From Cristatella mucedo (taxonomy: Eukaryota > Bryozoa > Phylactolaemata > Cristatellidae), in contig WPIO01000024.1 in NCBI GenBank assembly GCA_009760855.2, positions 2,455,001 to 2,519,000 on the forward strand: 64,000 bases of DNA, written 5' to 3'. The notes under the pieces are model-generated. The model was given only the letters and a program-made list of their open reading frames with translations. It searched no databases and was not told where the DNA came from. This document shows, one piece after another, positions 10,873-22,279 of this stretch. The first letter of the stretch is position 1; each line of letters begins with the position of its first letter. A program made the translations under genes and the position numbers.

Positions 10873-11580
10873 CGAAAGTTTTGAGTGCTTTATAGAAAAC
10901 TCTCATGCAGCACCCACTTAGTCTCCGCGACTTTATGCTGTTACAAACGAAGATATATACAAGAATATATTGTGACATTTAGCACTATCATAAAAGCTGT
11001 TTTGCCGTTACTCTGAGCATTCAAAGGCTTTCAGAATACCGTATTGTACAACTGCTATGGCCATACTGTGCGAAATATCATATAGTAAATACTATATTAG
11101 TTAGTGGAGCTGTATTCGATAAGTTCGACACGTGTGCAAAACCCAACAGAGATTCATACACAGAATATGTAAAAAACAACCTCTTTCTGTGCATGGACTT
11201 CAATGCACGATTTCTCTAGAATGTCGTGAATTTTTCAGAACAGAATTAAGAAACGGCCAAGTGACCTGAACAATCGCGTGCATAAAATGACTTTCCCCTG
11301 TAAAGCTACAGAAACAAGAAGCTACTTGTGGTGAAAAAATGAAGCAAAGGAAAAACGTGCCGCTACAAGAGTTTAAAATCGCTAGATTTGGCACGTACCG
11401 ATTAGGTTAAATCGAGATCAGCGTAATAACTTGGCTCATTTCTACTTGAATAAAAATTAATCTAAGAGATTCGCTCTTAGCATCTGTCGCCTCGAAGTAC
11501 GACAGTACGTTTTGTTGATCTTATCCTAAGTTCGATAGATTACAGTCACTTGCCTAAATGGGAATGTGCGAGCACACACT
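10873..11580. other. AT-rich spacer, nothing recognised
   Basis: No coding-like frame, repeat family or regulatory signal that I can support. Confidence 0.4.
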
Positions 11581-11732
11581 AGGTAAGGTGGTTGCTTTCA
11601 CGACCTCGGTCCCGAGGTCGTGGGTTCGATTCCTGCGGTGGGCGATTCTTTATCGCCACTGCAAGCGGTGGTGATAGCCGTAAAGGCTCTTCTGTCGCTA
11701 TAAAAAAGAGGCTGTTTAATCAGCTAGGATTT
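11581..11732 (+). repeat. SINE family B, full length
   Basis: The cleanest copy in the window. It has an A-box region ctaggtaaggtggttgc, a B box gtgggttcgattcctgc (about 11621-11637), the body gtggtgatagccgtaaaggc and the tail gaggctgtttaatcagctag. A short T run follows. Confidence 0.8.
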
Positions 11733-13210
11733 TTTTTTTTACCCAAAAGTGTGGAACGATCGCTAGACGGTAGAAAGATAGTCAAAATGTCAGCGAGCAG
11801 TCGACTCCTTTCTAAAGAGCGAATACTGTAGTAATCACTCCTACATTTCCTAATGTAATCCACTAGGAAGTTCCTTCCCTACTATCGACTGGACTGTTCT
11901 GTGCCTCAAATCGTATTTATTTTTTACAATTGTGAATCATAGCCCTTATGTGTGCAAGCGTGTATCCGTCATTTTAACCACAGCGGCTGCTCATTCGCAA
12001 GCCCGCGATAACCAATGAGAAGATATACCGAGAAACTCATTTATATAAATGCGAGTAAAAACGCACTTGGCGCTGAAATTTAACAAAATTAATTGCGTGA
12101 AAAGTTCTTTAAGTTTTTGATTTTCATATTTAAGTCACCTGCAAGCGTGAAATGCACTGAAGTGAAAGTAAAAAGGAGTCAAGTTTAATTAAGGTACGTG
12201 TTTTACATCCTCATTTTTTCATTCAAGGTAGGGTTGTAAGGAAAATTAACGAGGACAGCATTAATTTTCGAACAGCAACTCTCTGTTAAAAAGAAATGAA
12301 TACCCGAAAAAAATATGTAAACAGCCAAACATATATGAAACTATCGCACATAATAATGCAAGAGAAAAACAACAATGGATAGCAATAAGCTATTTAGAAA
12401 CCCGGCGTAAGCACAACTTATGCCAAACGTAGCGACAGCAAGAGACCGAAGAGGAAGCTGACGAGCTACGAGATTATAACTCCAAATCCTTCAGCTTCAC
12501 AGATTCAATTACAATATCTCGTGTATTCTTCCTGGTGTTCACTAATGTAAATAATAGCCCATTTTATACAGCAGGAAATGCATGTCCGTTACGTATTAAA
12601 ATCCTATGTACGCACATGTACGAACCGCACACACAGTGGTTTAGCCTGAATTGTTTTTAGAGATCCGAACCTTGACTTGCCTAGGCCAATCAAACTTGGG
12701 AAAAGCCGAATTTGCTCAGCATATTACAGCATACACATAGAGCTACGTCAAGAGTGTGTGGTATAGAGGTATTTGCTTGCATAACCACTCAATTTCATAG
12801 GTATTTCCTAAATACCAAATGCCCATTGTAGTAAAGTCACGGATCTTGCTGAAACTGGGAATTAGGTTTTGAATTGGCTATCGCTACTGTCTGCACTAAA
12901 AGGCTTGCTGAATAATTGTACAAATACTCTACAAGATAACTTCAAAATTCGCTAAACGTGGCGACTTTTTTGCCAGTTTGAGACCAACAGGGGATTCACG
13001 GTTGAAGCACCATCCGTGCGATCCCAAGGGATACGCACAATGGGGTACGGGCACAACGGATAGCCAGAGCAACAACAACAGCACAACAGATAGTCTTCGC
13101 GAATCGAGTTAGCAGCATGCTTCACCGCCACTCGTCTACAGCCACATTTAGAAGATTGAACCATCAATCCTACGAAACAGTGGCGATTTGCATAGAATAC
13201 ATATAATTAC
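11733..13210. other. AT-rich intergenic DNA, nothing recognised
   Basis: Low GC, many stops in all frames, no repeat family match by eye. Confidence 0.45.
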
Positions 13211-13227
13211 ATATATACATATATATA

Positions 13228-13405
13228 TATATAATTTGCTTGTATAGCACCATACTATAACTCCATCTCTATTCAGGTGCTTCACATATACACGACTCTG
13301 CAGGTACGTATGTCTTGGGGCTCGAGCTCACTACCTCGGCCATCAAATACATTCGTCTTGAGCGAGCGGTCGGGGCGAGCACCTTAATCACTAGGCCAAA
13401 CCAGC
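13228..13405 (-). repeat. SINE family A, near full length
   Basis: Read on the minus strand it begins gctggtttggcctagtgatt with an A-box-like segment (about 13385-13405), then aaggtgctcgc. A spacer containing gaatgtatttgatggccgag precedes the B-box-like gtgagctcgagcccc (about 13317-13331). The tail is gaagcacctgaatagagatg then tggtgctatacaagc, ending in (TA)n at 13212-13232. The tail aligns with the L2 3' end. Confidence 0.75.
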
Positions 13406-16400
13406 ACAGCGAAAAGCAGTCACACGTTGATGGAAGTCTGACGCGAAGTCCTCTGTCGCAAGCACAACACTACAGGAATGGGGAGAGTAGAGCTCCAAAA
13501 ATCTGCGAAGGCCAAGGCCAGCACTAGGCCAAGGGTGGAGGAGTGGTCTGTGATAATGCTAAATTTGATTTTGATTGTGTCCGATTTGCTTTAGCAGAAG
13601 GTTGCAGTAAATCCTCGTCAATGGGTGGGAAATGAATTGGCACTGACGACGGACGAGGAAGCAAACGAAAAGACCCGGCCAGCTTGCTTGCAGCCAAAAG
13701 TTGCTCTGTCGAAAGCATTGCTGTTGCTCCGTCGACAGCAACAAAGCTTCATGCGGCCAGCAACGACAGCAGATCGTCGGATTTTTCGAGCCGCAAACGG
13801 AAGTAAGTTGAGAATCGACGATCCAACACCCAATGAAAGCTATTCGTGTGAGTTAAAGTTGATCCCAAGACCGTTCGCTATTTGATCTTCAAAGACAAAT
13901 AGTCCGTCTGGTACTATCAATACCAGCGTTGCCAACAAATCTAAGTTGCAACGACTGTTAGAAATTGATGTACCTATACCTTTTATAGTTTTCTTAGCAT
14001 CCGTGGTCTCATACTCCTGCCGTGTTTATGAGCGATAAATAAAGCAGTATTACATTCTCTGTATTAATGCAGCTGGCGGTTTGGATTGGAAGCATGACAT
14101 TAACCAAAATTCATGGCGGTGCAAGAATTTCACGATTGTTTTGACAATTTTTCAAGCTTCTGTTGCAGTCCAGTCTCTGATGCATGTTTGCATGCATCAG
14201 GCAAAGACCTTGAACCTGCAGGGAAATACGCAGAATGAAGAAGAACAAAACCTACGAACTGTTAGGTGTTAGTTTCACATCTGCAACTGTACTTCTTGCC
14301 CTACCTTCTCCCCCCCCCCGTGGAAGAAGCCTGAGCTGATATTGCTCCCTTTCCTATTGGTCAGCTTTCCTATCAGCTCAGCTGTAGGCTTCATCAAATC
14401 CGACATGGCATTGAAAGTAGCATCGAGATCCTTGGCAAGGGATCCTTGTGCTTGCAGTTATACCACCAACTGGCGTGCTTTCTTGTTAAGTCACTGGTGA
14501 AGTATTCTAAGGCAATTGTTTTACCTTCTCTGAGATGTGCCCTCTAAGCCGTAATAGCCGTGCTTGGTACTAATTCGACAACCAGATGAGCAGCTACAGA
14601 TTGTAACTATGGGACAAGCGGACATGAATGAGCGCTTCTTCAACAAGGAGATTGTGGGCTCCTTCCACCATAATAGAGACCACACTCGTGCGTTCTGACT
14701 AACAATCACAGTGCCTATTTAGAGCTCTCAACATCAAGCAACAGTTAGCTCTGCGCTGGGCTTTTGGATTAAGCTTCGGAAGACGTACGAACGTGTACGG
14801 GAACTCAGATCTGCCTTTGCAAGTCAGCTCGCCCGATGCTGGACAAGTCCAGCACCGACTGACAGCATGACCTAAGGTCTACATCCCAAGCATCGAAACT
14901 CTTGCCCAAATTACAGGACAGAAGATTTGCCACCAGCAACCAGTCAAACTATGCTGTTGCCATACGGGAAGATTCGGCTGGCTTTTCCCAAAAATGTGTT
15001 CCCTCACTTTTGCAGTATCCTTCAAGACTTCGAATTGTCCTGACCACGTGCATTCACGTGGCACTAGCCATCTTTTGTTTCTTATTGCCCTAGCTAGCCA
15101 ATTCGTTGCATGCTCATCCCCGTGATACACCTCCCTCTTCTGAGTATATGTCTGTGTCATGCTTGATTTCCTTGAAATTCCCAACGACTCTATCTAATTG
15201 CCTGGCAACTTCCGTGATGGCATCAAGTCATCTGGCCATAGATCCAATGCAATTGCTTTTCGACGGTTGTGCAGTCCATGACTCCGGTGGATCCGGCCGG
15301 TGATCGGTGTCCTCAGTAGACATGCTCCCAGATACAAATAAACAGAAACGCAGGCATGCAATCACAGACGTGCACGGGCACGCGTGCGCGCACACACACA
15401 CACACTAATTTGCACACGTGCACACATGCTCACTTACATACACACTCCTCGACCAGATCTTTTATTTATCTTTCTTGTCTGGTTTCTGCTTTCCAGTACA
15501 TGCCCTGTCTCTTTTTCTTCTCATTCTTGGACAGAACTCCCATGAGTATGGCAACAAATTCGAGGCAGAGCACGTAGATAAAGCTGCAGCCAGGCAGGAC
15601 AACCCTATCGGCAAGCAGCTGCATGTGAACCAATTGCCAACGTCAGTTGGAAATAACTACTTCAAGCATCTCCCTTGCACAAAACCTACTGCCAGGATGT
15701 CATGTACAGCATCTAGGAAATCCTACAGCAGCAAACGTGTGCACCAACAGCTGCATTTCTAGCAAGCACACCAGCGTGGTCCATAAGCAAGATTTGCCTG
15801 ATGGTGATTATGGCTGGGTGACACCTAAGCAGGTATTACCAAACTAGCAGATGCGTCTCGTGCTTGCTAATGCCTGCTAATTCAATCTGGAATAATTTAA
15901 AACAAGCCTATCTAAGTGCTGCGTTGTGCGTGCACACAGTATTGCTAGGGGGGAATAAGGAGGCCATATCGGAAAGGAAGCCAAGGGGTAATGCGGCGTC
16001 ATTGCGTCAGCAGAACATTGGATAACACACGGGCACCAGCTTTTTGCCACCGAGCACACCCTAGCAGCAGCCACCGGCAACTCCTCCGAGTGGCCCATCT
16101 GCATTTGAACGACCCAAAACAGGTGAGGCTGAAGGCAAATCCACTCAGAGCCTTCAAGGGCAAGCCGAAGCAGATCGACTACTTTGTCCGAACTTCTGCT
16201 TGCCGTCTCAGATTATAATTGACAATCAAACAGTCGTCTCTTGCTTTGCAGGGAAGAAGGTTGTTAAGACTTCGGGACTAACTATTAACTTGTATACCGA
16301 TGGCAGTTACGGATGCCGATGTGTGGCAGCTACTGCGAGCAGAATTTGCCAAACGCGCGTTCATGCGAATCTCCATTTGGCTTTTTTCTTCACTATCTAT

Positions 16401-16465
16401 AAGAAATCTTAAGAAGAACCTTTTCATCGCCATGCAATTTCAGAACTGCCAAAGGAAGTCAATAA
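13406..16465. other. No gene seen; CA-rich patch
   Basis: Several short open frames overlap on both strands but none shows family motifs. An imperfect (CA)n patch lies at about 15386-15425. I see no SINE or LINE copy here. Confidence 0.45.
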
Positions 16466-16469
16466 AGAC

Positions 16470-16600
16470 AGGAAGTGAGCACTGTTTCTGAATAATTTTT
16501 ATCTGTCTAGTGTCACGAGCTATAACACTAAGTTAGTGTTATAGCGTTAAGTCGTGACACTAGACAGATGAAAATTATTCAGAAACAGTGATCACTTCCT
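16470..16600. repeat. 131-bp near-perfect palindrome (foldback)
   Basis: The left arm begins aggaagtgagcactgtttct at 16470; the right arm ends with its reverse complement at 16600. The outer 46 bases of each arm pair with only two mismatches. The inner parts pair through ctataacac/gtgttatag around a 7-base centre (taagtta), with a 9-base insertion in the right arm. Such a structure fits a foldback MITE or a hairpin RNA source. No obvious target-site duplication was found. Confidence 0.85.
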
Positions 16601-16637
16601 TTGTTTTTTAAATAATCATGCCTGCCATGAGTCGCTA

Positions 16638-16750
16638 ATATGCAGCAGCAGGAGCAGTGGCAGAGGCAGCAGCATCAGAGCTAGCAGCAGTGGCAGAGGC
16701 AGGGGCAGCAGTGGCAGTGGCAGCAGCAGTGACAGAGGCAGCAGCAGTGA
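16638..16750. repeat. Cryptically simple GCA/GCAGTG repeat
   Basis: Degenerate repetition of gcagcagtggcagaggcag-type units. The plus frame reads Ala/Val/Glu-rich and ends at a stop near 16789; the minus frame reads Ala/Thr-rich. It looks like a simple-sequence expansion and not an exon. Confidence 0.7.
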
Positions 16751-17349
16751 TGAGTCCTATCGAGGTGAATGCCTTTATGAATGAGTAATGTATCAGATGA
16801 ATGCTCACCCTGGACAGCAAAAGCAGGCGGTTTACAGCAGGCGGTTTGACTTTGCGATACGAGTCGGGGACTCTTTAAGAGCCGCTTGGTGGAAAGCTGC
16901 TGCATGTCCTCAATTCTACGACACTTGCAAGGCACGCGAAAAAGAAGCGGAAGGAAACAAAAACTCGGGGAAACTCCGGGACGTGGGGGTCAGGAGTCGA
17001 GCAAGAGACTAAGATACCGCAGGATAAAGACACACGGACGATCTTAAAACGAACCATTTCGCTTTGCTTTTTTGAGTGATTGGAGTACGACGGGGTTGAG
17101 CTCCGCGTGAAAAGCAACGGTGAACAGCAGCAGTACGAGGCTATGCTCGCGAGCACCTCGTTTTGGTTAGAGCTTCCTTTCAGCAGATGGAGCATGAGCA
17201 TGGCCACCGAGGAGGAGTCACTAGTGGTCATAAAAGGTGTCACAGGTGCAATGGCACGTCAAAATTAGCTAGGCACTAATCCTTCATATAGCTACACAGT
17301 TTACAAACTATATACATGCTATTACCCTACCTTGCACTGTCATTTGCAG

Positions 17350-17480
17350 TTATATATATATATATATATATATATAATGCACTTGATATAGCGCCCTCAG
17401 AGAACTTAATCTCTCTGTAGGCGCTTTACATTTGCTGCAAAGGGAAATGCAATTGAATGGTGATATATATATATATATTC
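17350..17480 (-). mobile_element. L2 3'-tail fragment within (TA)n
   Basis: The L2 tail (tgcacttgatatagcgccct to tgctgcaaag, 17380-17440) appears on the minus strand with (TA)n at 17350-17378 and 17462-17480. Only the terminal 80 or so bases of the LINE are present, so it is an extreme 5' truncation. Confidence 0.8.
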
Positions 17481-17683
17481 TTGGTCTCTTGATTATATTG
17501 CCAGTGCCTGTTTTTGTTCCCATAGGAAAACCCTGAGATGTTTACTAGAATATATAGCAAGCTTGTCCCATTTCCTTCCGGTTGCCTGGCAGCTATTTGA
17601 TTTGGCAATACAGGTTGAACGAACTTTCTCGTGTGCAGCCACGTGGTCGACGAGCAAGACAAGCAGAAGCATGACCATGTTTT

Positions 17684-18454
17684 TTAAATAAAGATCATAT
17701 GAAGAGCACGCGGGCTAGCGCAGTGACGCAGAAGTGTGGGATGCACCCAAGCATTGTCACTCTGCAGTGCACTGCATGCAACAACAGCCCCCTTTTCATT
17801 GGGCAATAAGGGAGCAACCGATGTACAGGTGTCAAGAGTGCTGCTTAGCTGCACTCTGGCCCGAATGTGTTCCTTCGCTCGGGAAGAGATGGTGCACAGT
17901 ACAACCCGAACCCACAACCCATAAGCCTTTGTTCTGCCGCTGTACCCACCGGCAGCAGGCAGGTCAGCGGTGCTGTACGCTCCTCTGCAACCTTTGTCAA
18001 GTAGCCTGTAGTCTGCACTGCGATTTCGCCACCGCCTGGGTGCACCTGCAGCAAGCTCGCCGCTCGAAGCATCGGCTCTCGTCATCCACCCCTGCCAGTA
18101 CCGCACCCCTTGCAGTGCTGGCAGGTGCCGGCTGTTATCAGTGTCTCTCGAGAACGCTTGAGTGGGCGTGGCCAGTGGCCTCTCATTGACCCGCCCCGGC
18201 ATGCAGAGGTGGTCGCAAGCCGAAGCGAGCCGCAGCAGCAGCCGAGCACGTCGTCTGGAGAGAGGCACTTTTGAGTGCGAGGGGGAGGGTGAGTGCTGCC
18301 AGATCACGCAGAGGTAGGGCCACCCGGTGGCACAGATGGTCTGCACAGTCAACGGTTCACAGTCAGAGTGCAGCCTCGCTGGCTGCTCTCTACTTACAGA
18401 GAGTACGACGTAGCAGGAGTTGGTTCGGAACTGGCCCAGCTCTTCCCGAGGCAC
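17684..18454 (-). CDS. Hypothetical 256-codon open frame, doubtful
   Basis: A long uninterrupted minus-strand frame in a GC-rich block. The plus strand of the same block also has a 151-codon open frame (17734-18189). That suggests stop-codon scarcity from base composition and not selection. The product shows no signal peptide, no clear membrane segment and no domain I recognise. Its composition (many Ser, Arg, Ala, Cys) is not distinctive. No splice or poly(A) support was found. I include it because of its length; the call may well be wrong. Confidence 0.15.
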   Translation of the reverse strand: MPREELGQFRTNSCYVVLSVSREQPARLHSDCEPLTVQTICATGWPYLCVIWQHSPSPSHSKVPLSRRRARLLLRLASACDHLCMPGRVNERPLATPTQAFSRDTDNSRHLPALQGVRYWQGWMTRADASSGELAAGAPRRWRNRSADYRLLDKGCRGAYSTADLPAAGGYSGRTKAYGLWVRVVLCTISSRAKEHIRARVQLSSTLDTCTSVAPLLPNEKGAVVACSALQSDNAWVHPTLLRHCASPRALHMIFI

Positions 18455-18497
18455 AAGAACTGCTCCGGCTTTCTACGACAAGAAATAGCGGTCGCTC

Positions 18498-18547
18498 ATT
18501 TGTGCGCACTGTAACATCAAAGTATTTGTGCGCACTGTAACATCAAA
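18498..18547. repeat. Two-copy 24-base direct repeat
   Basis: The unit begins atttgtgcgcactgtaacat and occurs at 18498-18521 and again at 18524-18547 with no differences. It abuts the 3' end of the SINE A copy that follows. Confidence 0.85.
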
Positions 18548-18650
18548 CATCAATTCAGGCGCTTCACTTATGCCTCGGGGCTCGAGCCCACGACCTCGGC
18601 TAGACCTTGGTCGGGCCGAGCACCTTAACCACTGGACCAAACCAGCTCCC
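18548..18650 (-). repeat. SINE family A, tail-truncated
   Basis: On the minus strand: gagctggtttggtccagtgg with an A-box-like segment (about 18630-18650), aaggtgctcgg, then a B box gtgggctcgagccccgagg (about 18574-18592), then gtgaagcgcctgaattg. The tail is cut short compared with copies at 13228 and 19734. Confidence 0.75.
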
Positions 18651-18712
18651 CGCGACCACGGGCACTTGACACTTTCTGCAACTGCCGTGCTACTGTGCTT
18701 GCTACTGTGCCC

Positions 18713-18783
18713 AACCACTCGCAAGGGGTGGTGAGAGCCGTTAAGGTTCTTAGGCCTCTACGTAAATGAGGCTGCTAGATCAG
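18713..18783 (+). repeat. SINE family B 3' half
   Basis: Starts at actcgcaaggggtggtgaga, continues gccgttaaggttctt and ends aatgaggctgctagatcagc, matching the 3' half of the full-length copies. The tRNA-like head is absent. Confidence 0.65.
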
Positions 18784-19639
18784 CTGCCCTTTAACTTTAG
18801 CTCGACTGAAACTTCTTTGAAAGAGAGATCCAGATGCCATTTGACTCGACCTTGGTGGACTGTACCCAGCCGACCTACTGCAAGCCGATCGGCTAATTGG
18901 GAGCCTGCAGAACAGCCACAAGCTGAGGGGGGATGGACCCGAGGACGAGGTGGTGCACTCTTAGCTGTGTGTGCCACCTCGTCTGCTGCTACTGCTGCTA
19001 CTGGCCTTCAGCAGAGATGTATCATAAAAGCACCGGTCCGTGGCTGGACTACAAGGCCTGCAAGACTGGCACATGCCGTCTAACAGCTCATGCACACTAG
19101 TATGTACGTCTACATCCCTGTGTGTAGTCCCCCCCACTATGTCTAAGTAGGTGCTATGCTGGTGAGAGTGCTCCAAGGGCAAGTTGCTTTTTGTGCACTT
19201 GCACTAGGCAGCAGACTTTATCCAGCACCAGCTGTTGAGGCTTAACGGCTTGCATCGGCATGGGTGACAATACCGACTTATTTAAAGCAGTCTAACTATG
19301 AGAAAGAACCAGGGAGCTATTAAGCTCTTTAGCCAGCCACAGTAGTAAGTAGTCCCTGATCCTGTACAGGAGTTGACATGGTGACCAGCTGTGGAGGTGG
19401 TCTTCTGGATAAAACTTTTTAAATTGTAGCATAAGACAAAGATGAAGCCTAAAATATGAGCACTCAAGAATGGTTGCACTATGGCCCCTCCAATTAGAGA
19501 TGTAACCACACTTATTCCAGCCATACATTTAGGATTTCCTGAGAAGTTGATTTTATTTACCACTGAGTTACACAAATAAGCAGGTATCTAGGTAAACCAT
19601 CAGCCCAGATTGATAGAGGCATCGCCCTCGGGAGCTAAT

Positions 19640-19725
19640 AATACTAATAGCAATAATAATAATAACAATAATACATTTGTTTAGCACACTGAGAAGTAAA
19701 TCTCTTTGTAAGCAGCTAACATATG
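19640..19725 (-). mobile_element. Decayed L2-like 3' tail
   Basis: (AAT)n-like DNA (19637-19675) is followed by a diverged tail (agcacactgagaagtaaatc then tctttgtaagcagc), which aligns loosely with the L2 tail on the minus strand. It could instead be the tail of a SINE A. Confidence 0.45.
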
Positions 19726-19733
19726 CTGGTGTT

Positions 19734-19892
19734 AGTATGGCTCAGGGATTAAGGTGCCAGTCTTTATTGACCGATGTCCAGGTGAATGCATTTGATGACT
19801 GAGGTCGTGGGCTCGAGCCCCATGGCATATGTGAAGCACCTAAATATAGATGAAGTTCTCTTAAGGTGCCATACGAGTGAATCATATTATGT
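19734..19892 (+). repeat. SINE family A, near full length
   Basis: Head gtatggctcagggattaagg (A-box region), spacer with gtgaatgcatttgatgactg, B box gtgggctcgagcccc (about 19807-19821). The tail gtgaagcacctaaatatag, gaagttctcttaaggtgcc, atacgagtgaatcatatt lines up base by base with the L2 3' end. This is the best copy for showing the shared tail. Confidence 0.78.
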
Positions 19893-20429
19893 ATACATAT
19901 TGAAAGGAAGCACGTCGATTGATTAGTAATAACAAGCTCACTTTCGACACACGGAAGCATTCAAAGGCGATTCAGACGGACTGATCAAATGCTTTGAGGA
20001 ACAGGTGAATTCTTTGCAGCCTGTTGCTAGCTTGGCAGCTACTGAGATCTGTTTGGTTTGTCGAGCAATTGGTAACACGCCACCATGCAGATAGACAACA
20101 AAGTAGACCCAGTTTTCAGTCGGTTCGAATTCGCAGAGCTGTCGAGACGTCACCCTTGGGCAGCAGAGAGCCGATTTAATGACCAGACATTTGCTCGGAT
20201 ACAGCAGGACAAAGCGCCCCAACAGTCTCTGAATTGCGCAAGCCAGGCCATGGTCTAGTCATATACTGCCATTCACACGAGGTGCACTCACGTTTCTGTT
20301 TATGACTATTGCATCCGACAAGAACCCGCAGGCAAAACCACTTTGTACATGAGCTAGGGTGCCTCGATTCCGAAGATGGCAAAATCTCAATCGCAAGCAT
20401 CAGAACTTAGTACCGCATTGACATCATCC
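19893..20429. other. No gene seen
   Basis: A minus-strand frame at 19938-20222 (94 codons) has fairly protein-like composition but no domain that I recognise and no convincing splice sites, so it is not called. Confidence 0.35.
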
Positions 20430-20562
20430 AGTGGTGAAGCCAGGGTACATCATTATCCAGTATGTGGTTTCGAATCATGTAGCAAGCAATTCTTTATTGC
20501 CTGGTCCAAGTGGAGTGATACCAAACAAGGTTCTTTGCAGCTATGTGTATATAAGTGAGGTT
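20430..20562 (+). repeat. SINE family B, decayed
   Basis: A diverged B-box region (gtggtttcgaatcatgtagc) is followed by a caattctttattgcc segment and a degraded body and tail (gctatgtgtatataagtgagg) in family order. Confidence 0.5.
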
Positions 20563-21132
20563 ATTGCATCATCTGACCGCTACTTCTTTTAGGGGCAAGA
20601 GCTGGCACATGGTACACATGATAAGAGTGCAGAAACAGATTAGGCAACATTTGGGTCTGACCACAGCTACCAAACCGAAACAAAACTAGCTGCTGACATC
20701 CACCCTACCCATAATATTCCATGATTTATGAACCAGAGTGAGCCTTCAGCTGCCACCATACTCCTTCGTCCACCAACAAGTCAGTCTGGGGAGCAGTGAC
20801 TTAAGACTAATCCAATAAGCAGCACAATAGTAGCCAGCTATGGAGATCAAGCACATGGCCGGCCTCTGCTGCAGACATAGCTGGAGTGCATCCTGTTGTA
20901 TCATACGGGCACGTTTTGGCCATTATGCGGATTTTTCCAAAGCAATCTCATAGCCAGCTAATCTTATATGCTTGGTAGGTTCGATCGAAAAATCCGGTCA
21001 ACGTACCTGCAGCAATCGAAGGATGGAGAGAAGCTAACATTACTGTAATGTTTGTAGCAATACAGGCAACACCTGAGATGGCTGATAACACATTCTATGA
21101 CATGGCAACATATTCAAGCCCCCCCCCCAGGG

Positions 21133-21287
21133 TCTTAGCCCAGAGGTAAGGTGCTTGCTCCTCCCGACCCGGGTCGTGGGTCTGAGTCCTGCTGTGGACG
21201 GTCCTTTTTTTTTATTAATGGAAGCAATGACGGTGGCTGCGACGGCTCTTCTGCTGCTGTGTCAATGATGCTACTAAATCAGCTCAC
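21133..21287 (+). repeat. SINE family B
   Basis: Head ggtcttagcccagaggtaag (A-box region), B-box-like gtgggtctgagtcctgctg (21177-21195), a T run, body gacggtggctgcgacggctc and tail gatgctactaaatcagctc. Confidence 0.75.
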
Positions 21288-21475
21288 CTTGTTTGCACTC
21301 CGGCCTTAGGACTGATAATGCTACTCTGGATGTGTTTGATCCTCTGACTAAGCACAATGTACGACCTTGCCCAAATACACTGTGATTTATTGCAGGCATT
21401 GCACTATATAAGGCTACTAAGGGCAAGCTCGAAAAAAGCATTAAAAAGGATCAAGACGGAGTGCCCATCGATACG

Positions 21476-22279
21476 TTAATAATAATAATAATAATATTGC
21501 ACTTGATAAAGCGCCCTCAGAGAACTTAATCTCTTTCTAGGCGCTTTACATTTGCTGCAAAGTGATACGCAATAGATTAGTAAGTAAAATCATGCTTGAA
21601 AAACAAACAAAATGAATAACATGGTTAGGGGTTACATGCACTGGGTCAGCATGCAAATGTGGTTAGTGGCAGCATGAACAGTGTCAGCACGCATAGGCAC
21701 ATCGAGGACGAATCACAAGGACCCACTAAATGCTGTCCTAAATAGGTATGTTTTTAAGTTTCTTTTAAATGTGGTCAGGTCAGGGGATGTTCTGATGCAG
21801 GTCGGGAGGGAGTTCCAGGCTGTGGGAGCATACGAGCTAAATGCACGGTCTCCAAAGGATTTAAGGTTTGTACGAGGTATTTCTAGACTGTTGGATTCCG
21901 AAAAGCGAGTGGTACGATGCTTGGCCTGATGGGGTAGTATATCTGACAGATAGGCTGGAGCCATAGAATGAAGGGACCTAAAAGTGAGCGACAAAACCTT
22001 GAAGTCAATCCGTTGCTTGACTGGTAACCAGTGCAGGTCGGCGAGAAGTGGAGTAATGTGGCAACTGCGACGCTCACGACAGACAAGCCTAGCTGCAGAG
22101 TTTTGCACCAGCTGCAATCGCCTGATCGCACATGCTGGTAGGCCAGTAAGCAGTGAGTTGCAGAAGTCGAGACGAGATGTCACGAATGCATGGACCAACT
22201 TGGACGTGGTATCCTTATCTAAACAAGCCCTAATTTTAGCAATGTTATGAAGCTGAAAATAGGCTGATTTGACTGTGGA
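21476..22279 (-). mobile_element. L2-clade LINE, 5'-truncated copy 2 (young)
   Basis: (AAT)n at about 21477-21495, then tail, 3' UTR and the C-terminal part of the ORF on the minus strand. It is nearly identical to copy 1 (about a dozen substitutions over 800 bases by eye). The 5' break is near 22279. An acgtt motif at both ends (21472-21476; about 22280-22284) could be a very short target duplication. The frame (stop at 21713) is open from the truncation point. Confidence 0.92.
21713..22275 (-). CDS. L2 ORF2 C-terminal fragment
   Basis: Open frame encoding only the part downstream of the reverse transcriptase active site. It includes R-L-D-F-C-N-S-L-L, RLQLVQNSAARLV, LHWLPVKQRIDFKVL, GDRAFSSYAPTAWNSLP and the terminal FKRNLKTYLFRTAFSGSL. 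No catalytic motifs remain, so it has no enzymatic role. It differs from copy 1 by a few residues, for example TCIRTS in place of TIIRTS. Confidence 0.85.

Noticed and set aside
11581..11650. Genuine tRNA genes at the tRNA-like heads
   Set aside because: The heads do not fold into complete cloverleaves with a matching acceptor stem by eye and are always followed by a SINE body.
17734..18189. Plus-strand 151-codon frame opposite the 256-codon minus frame
   Set aside because: Both arise from few stop codons in GC-rich DNA; no motif, splice site or poly(A) support on this strand.
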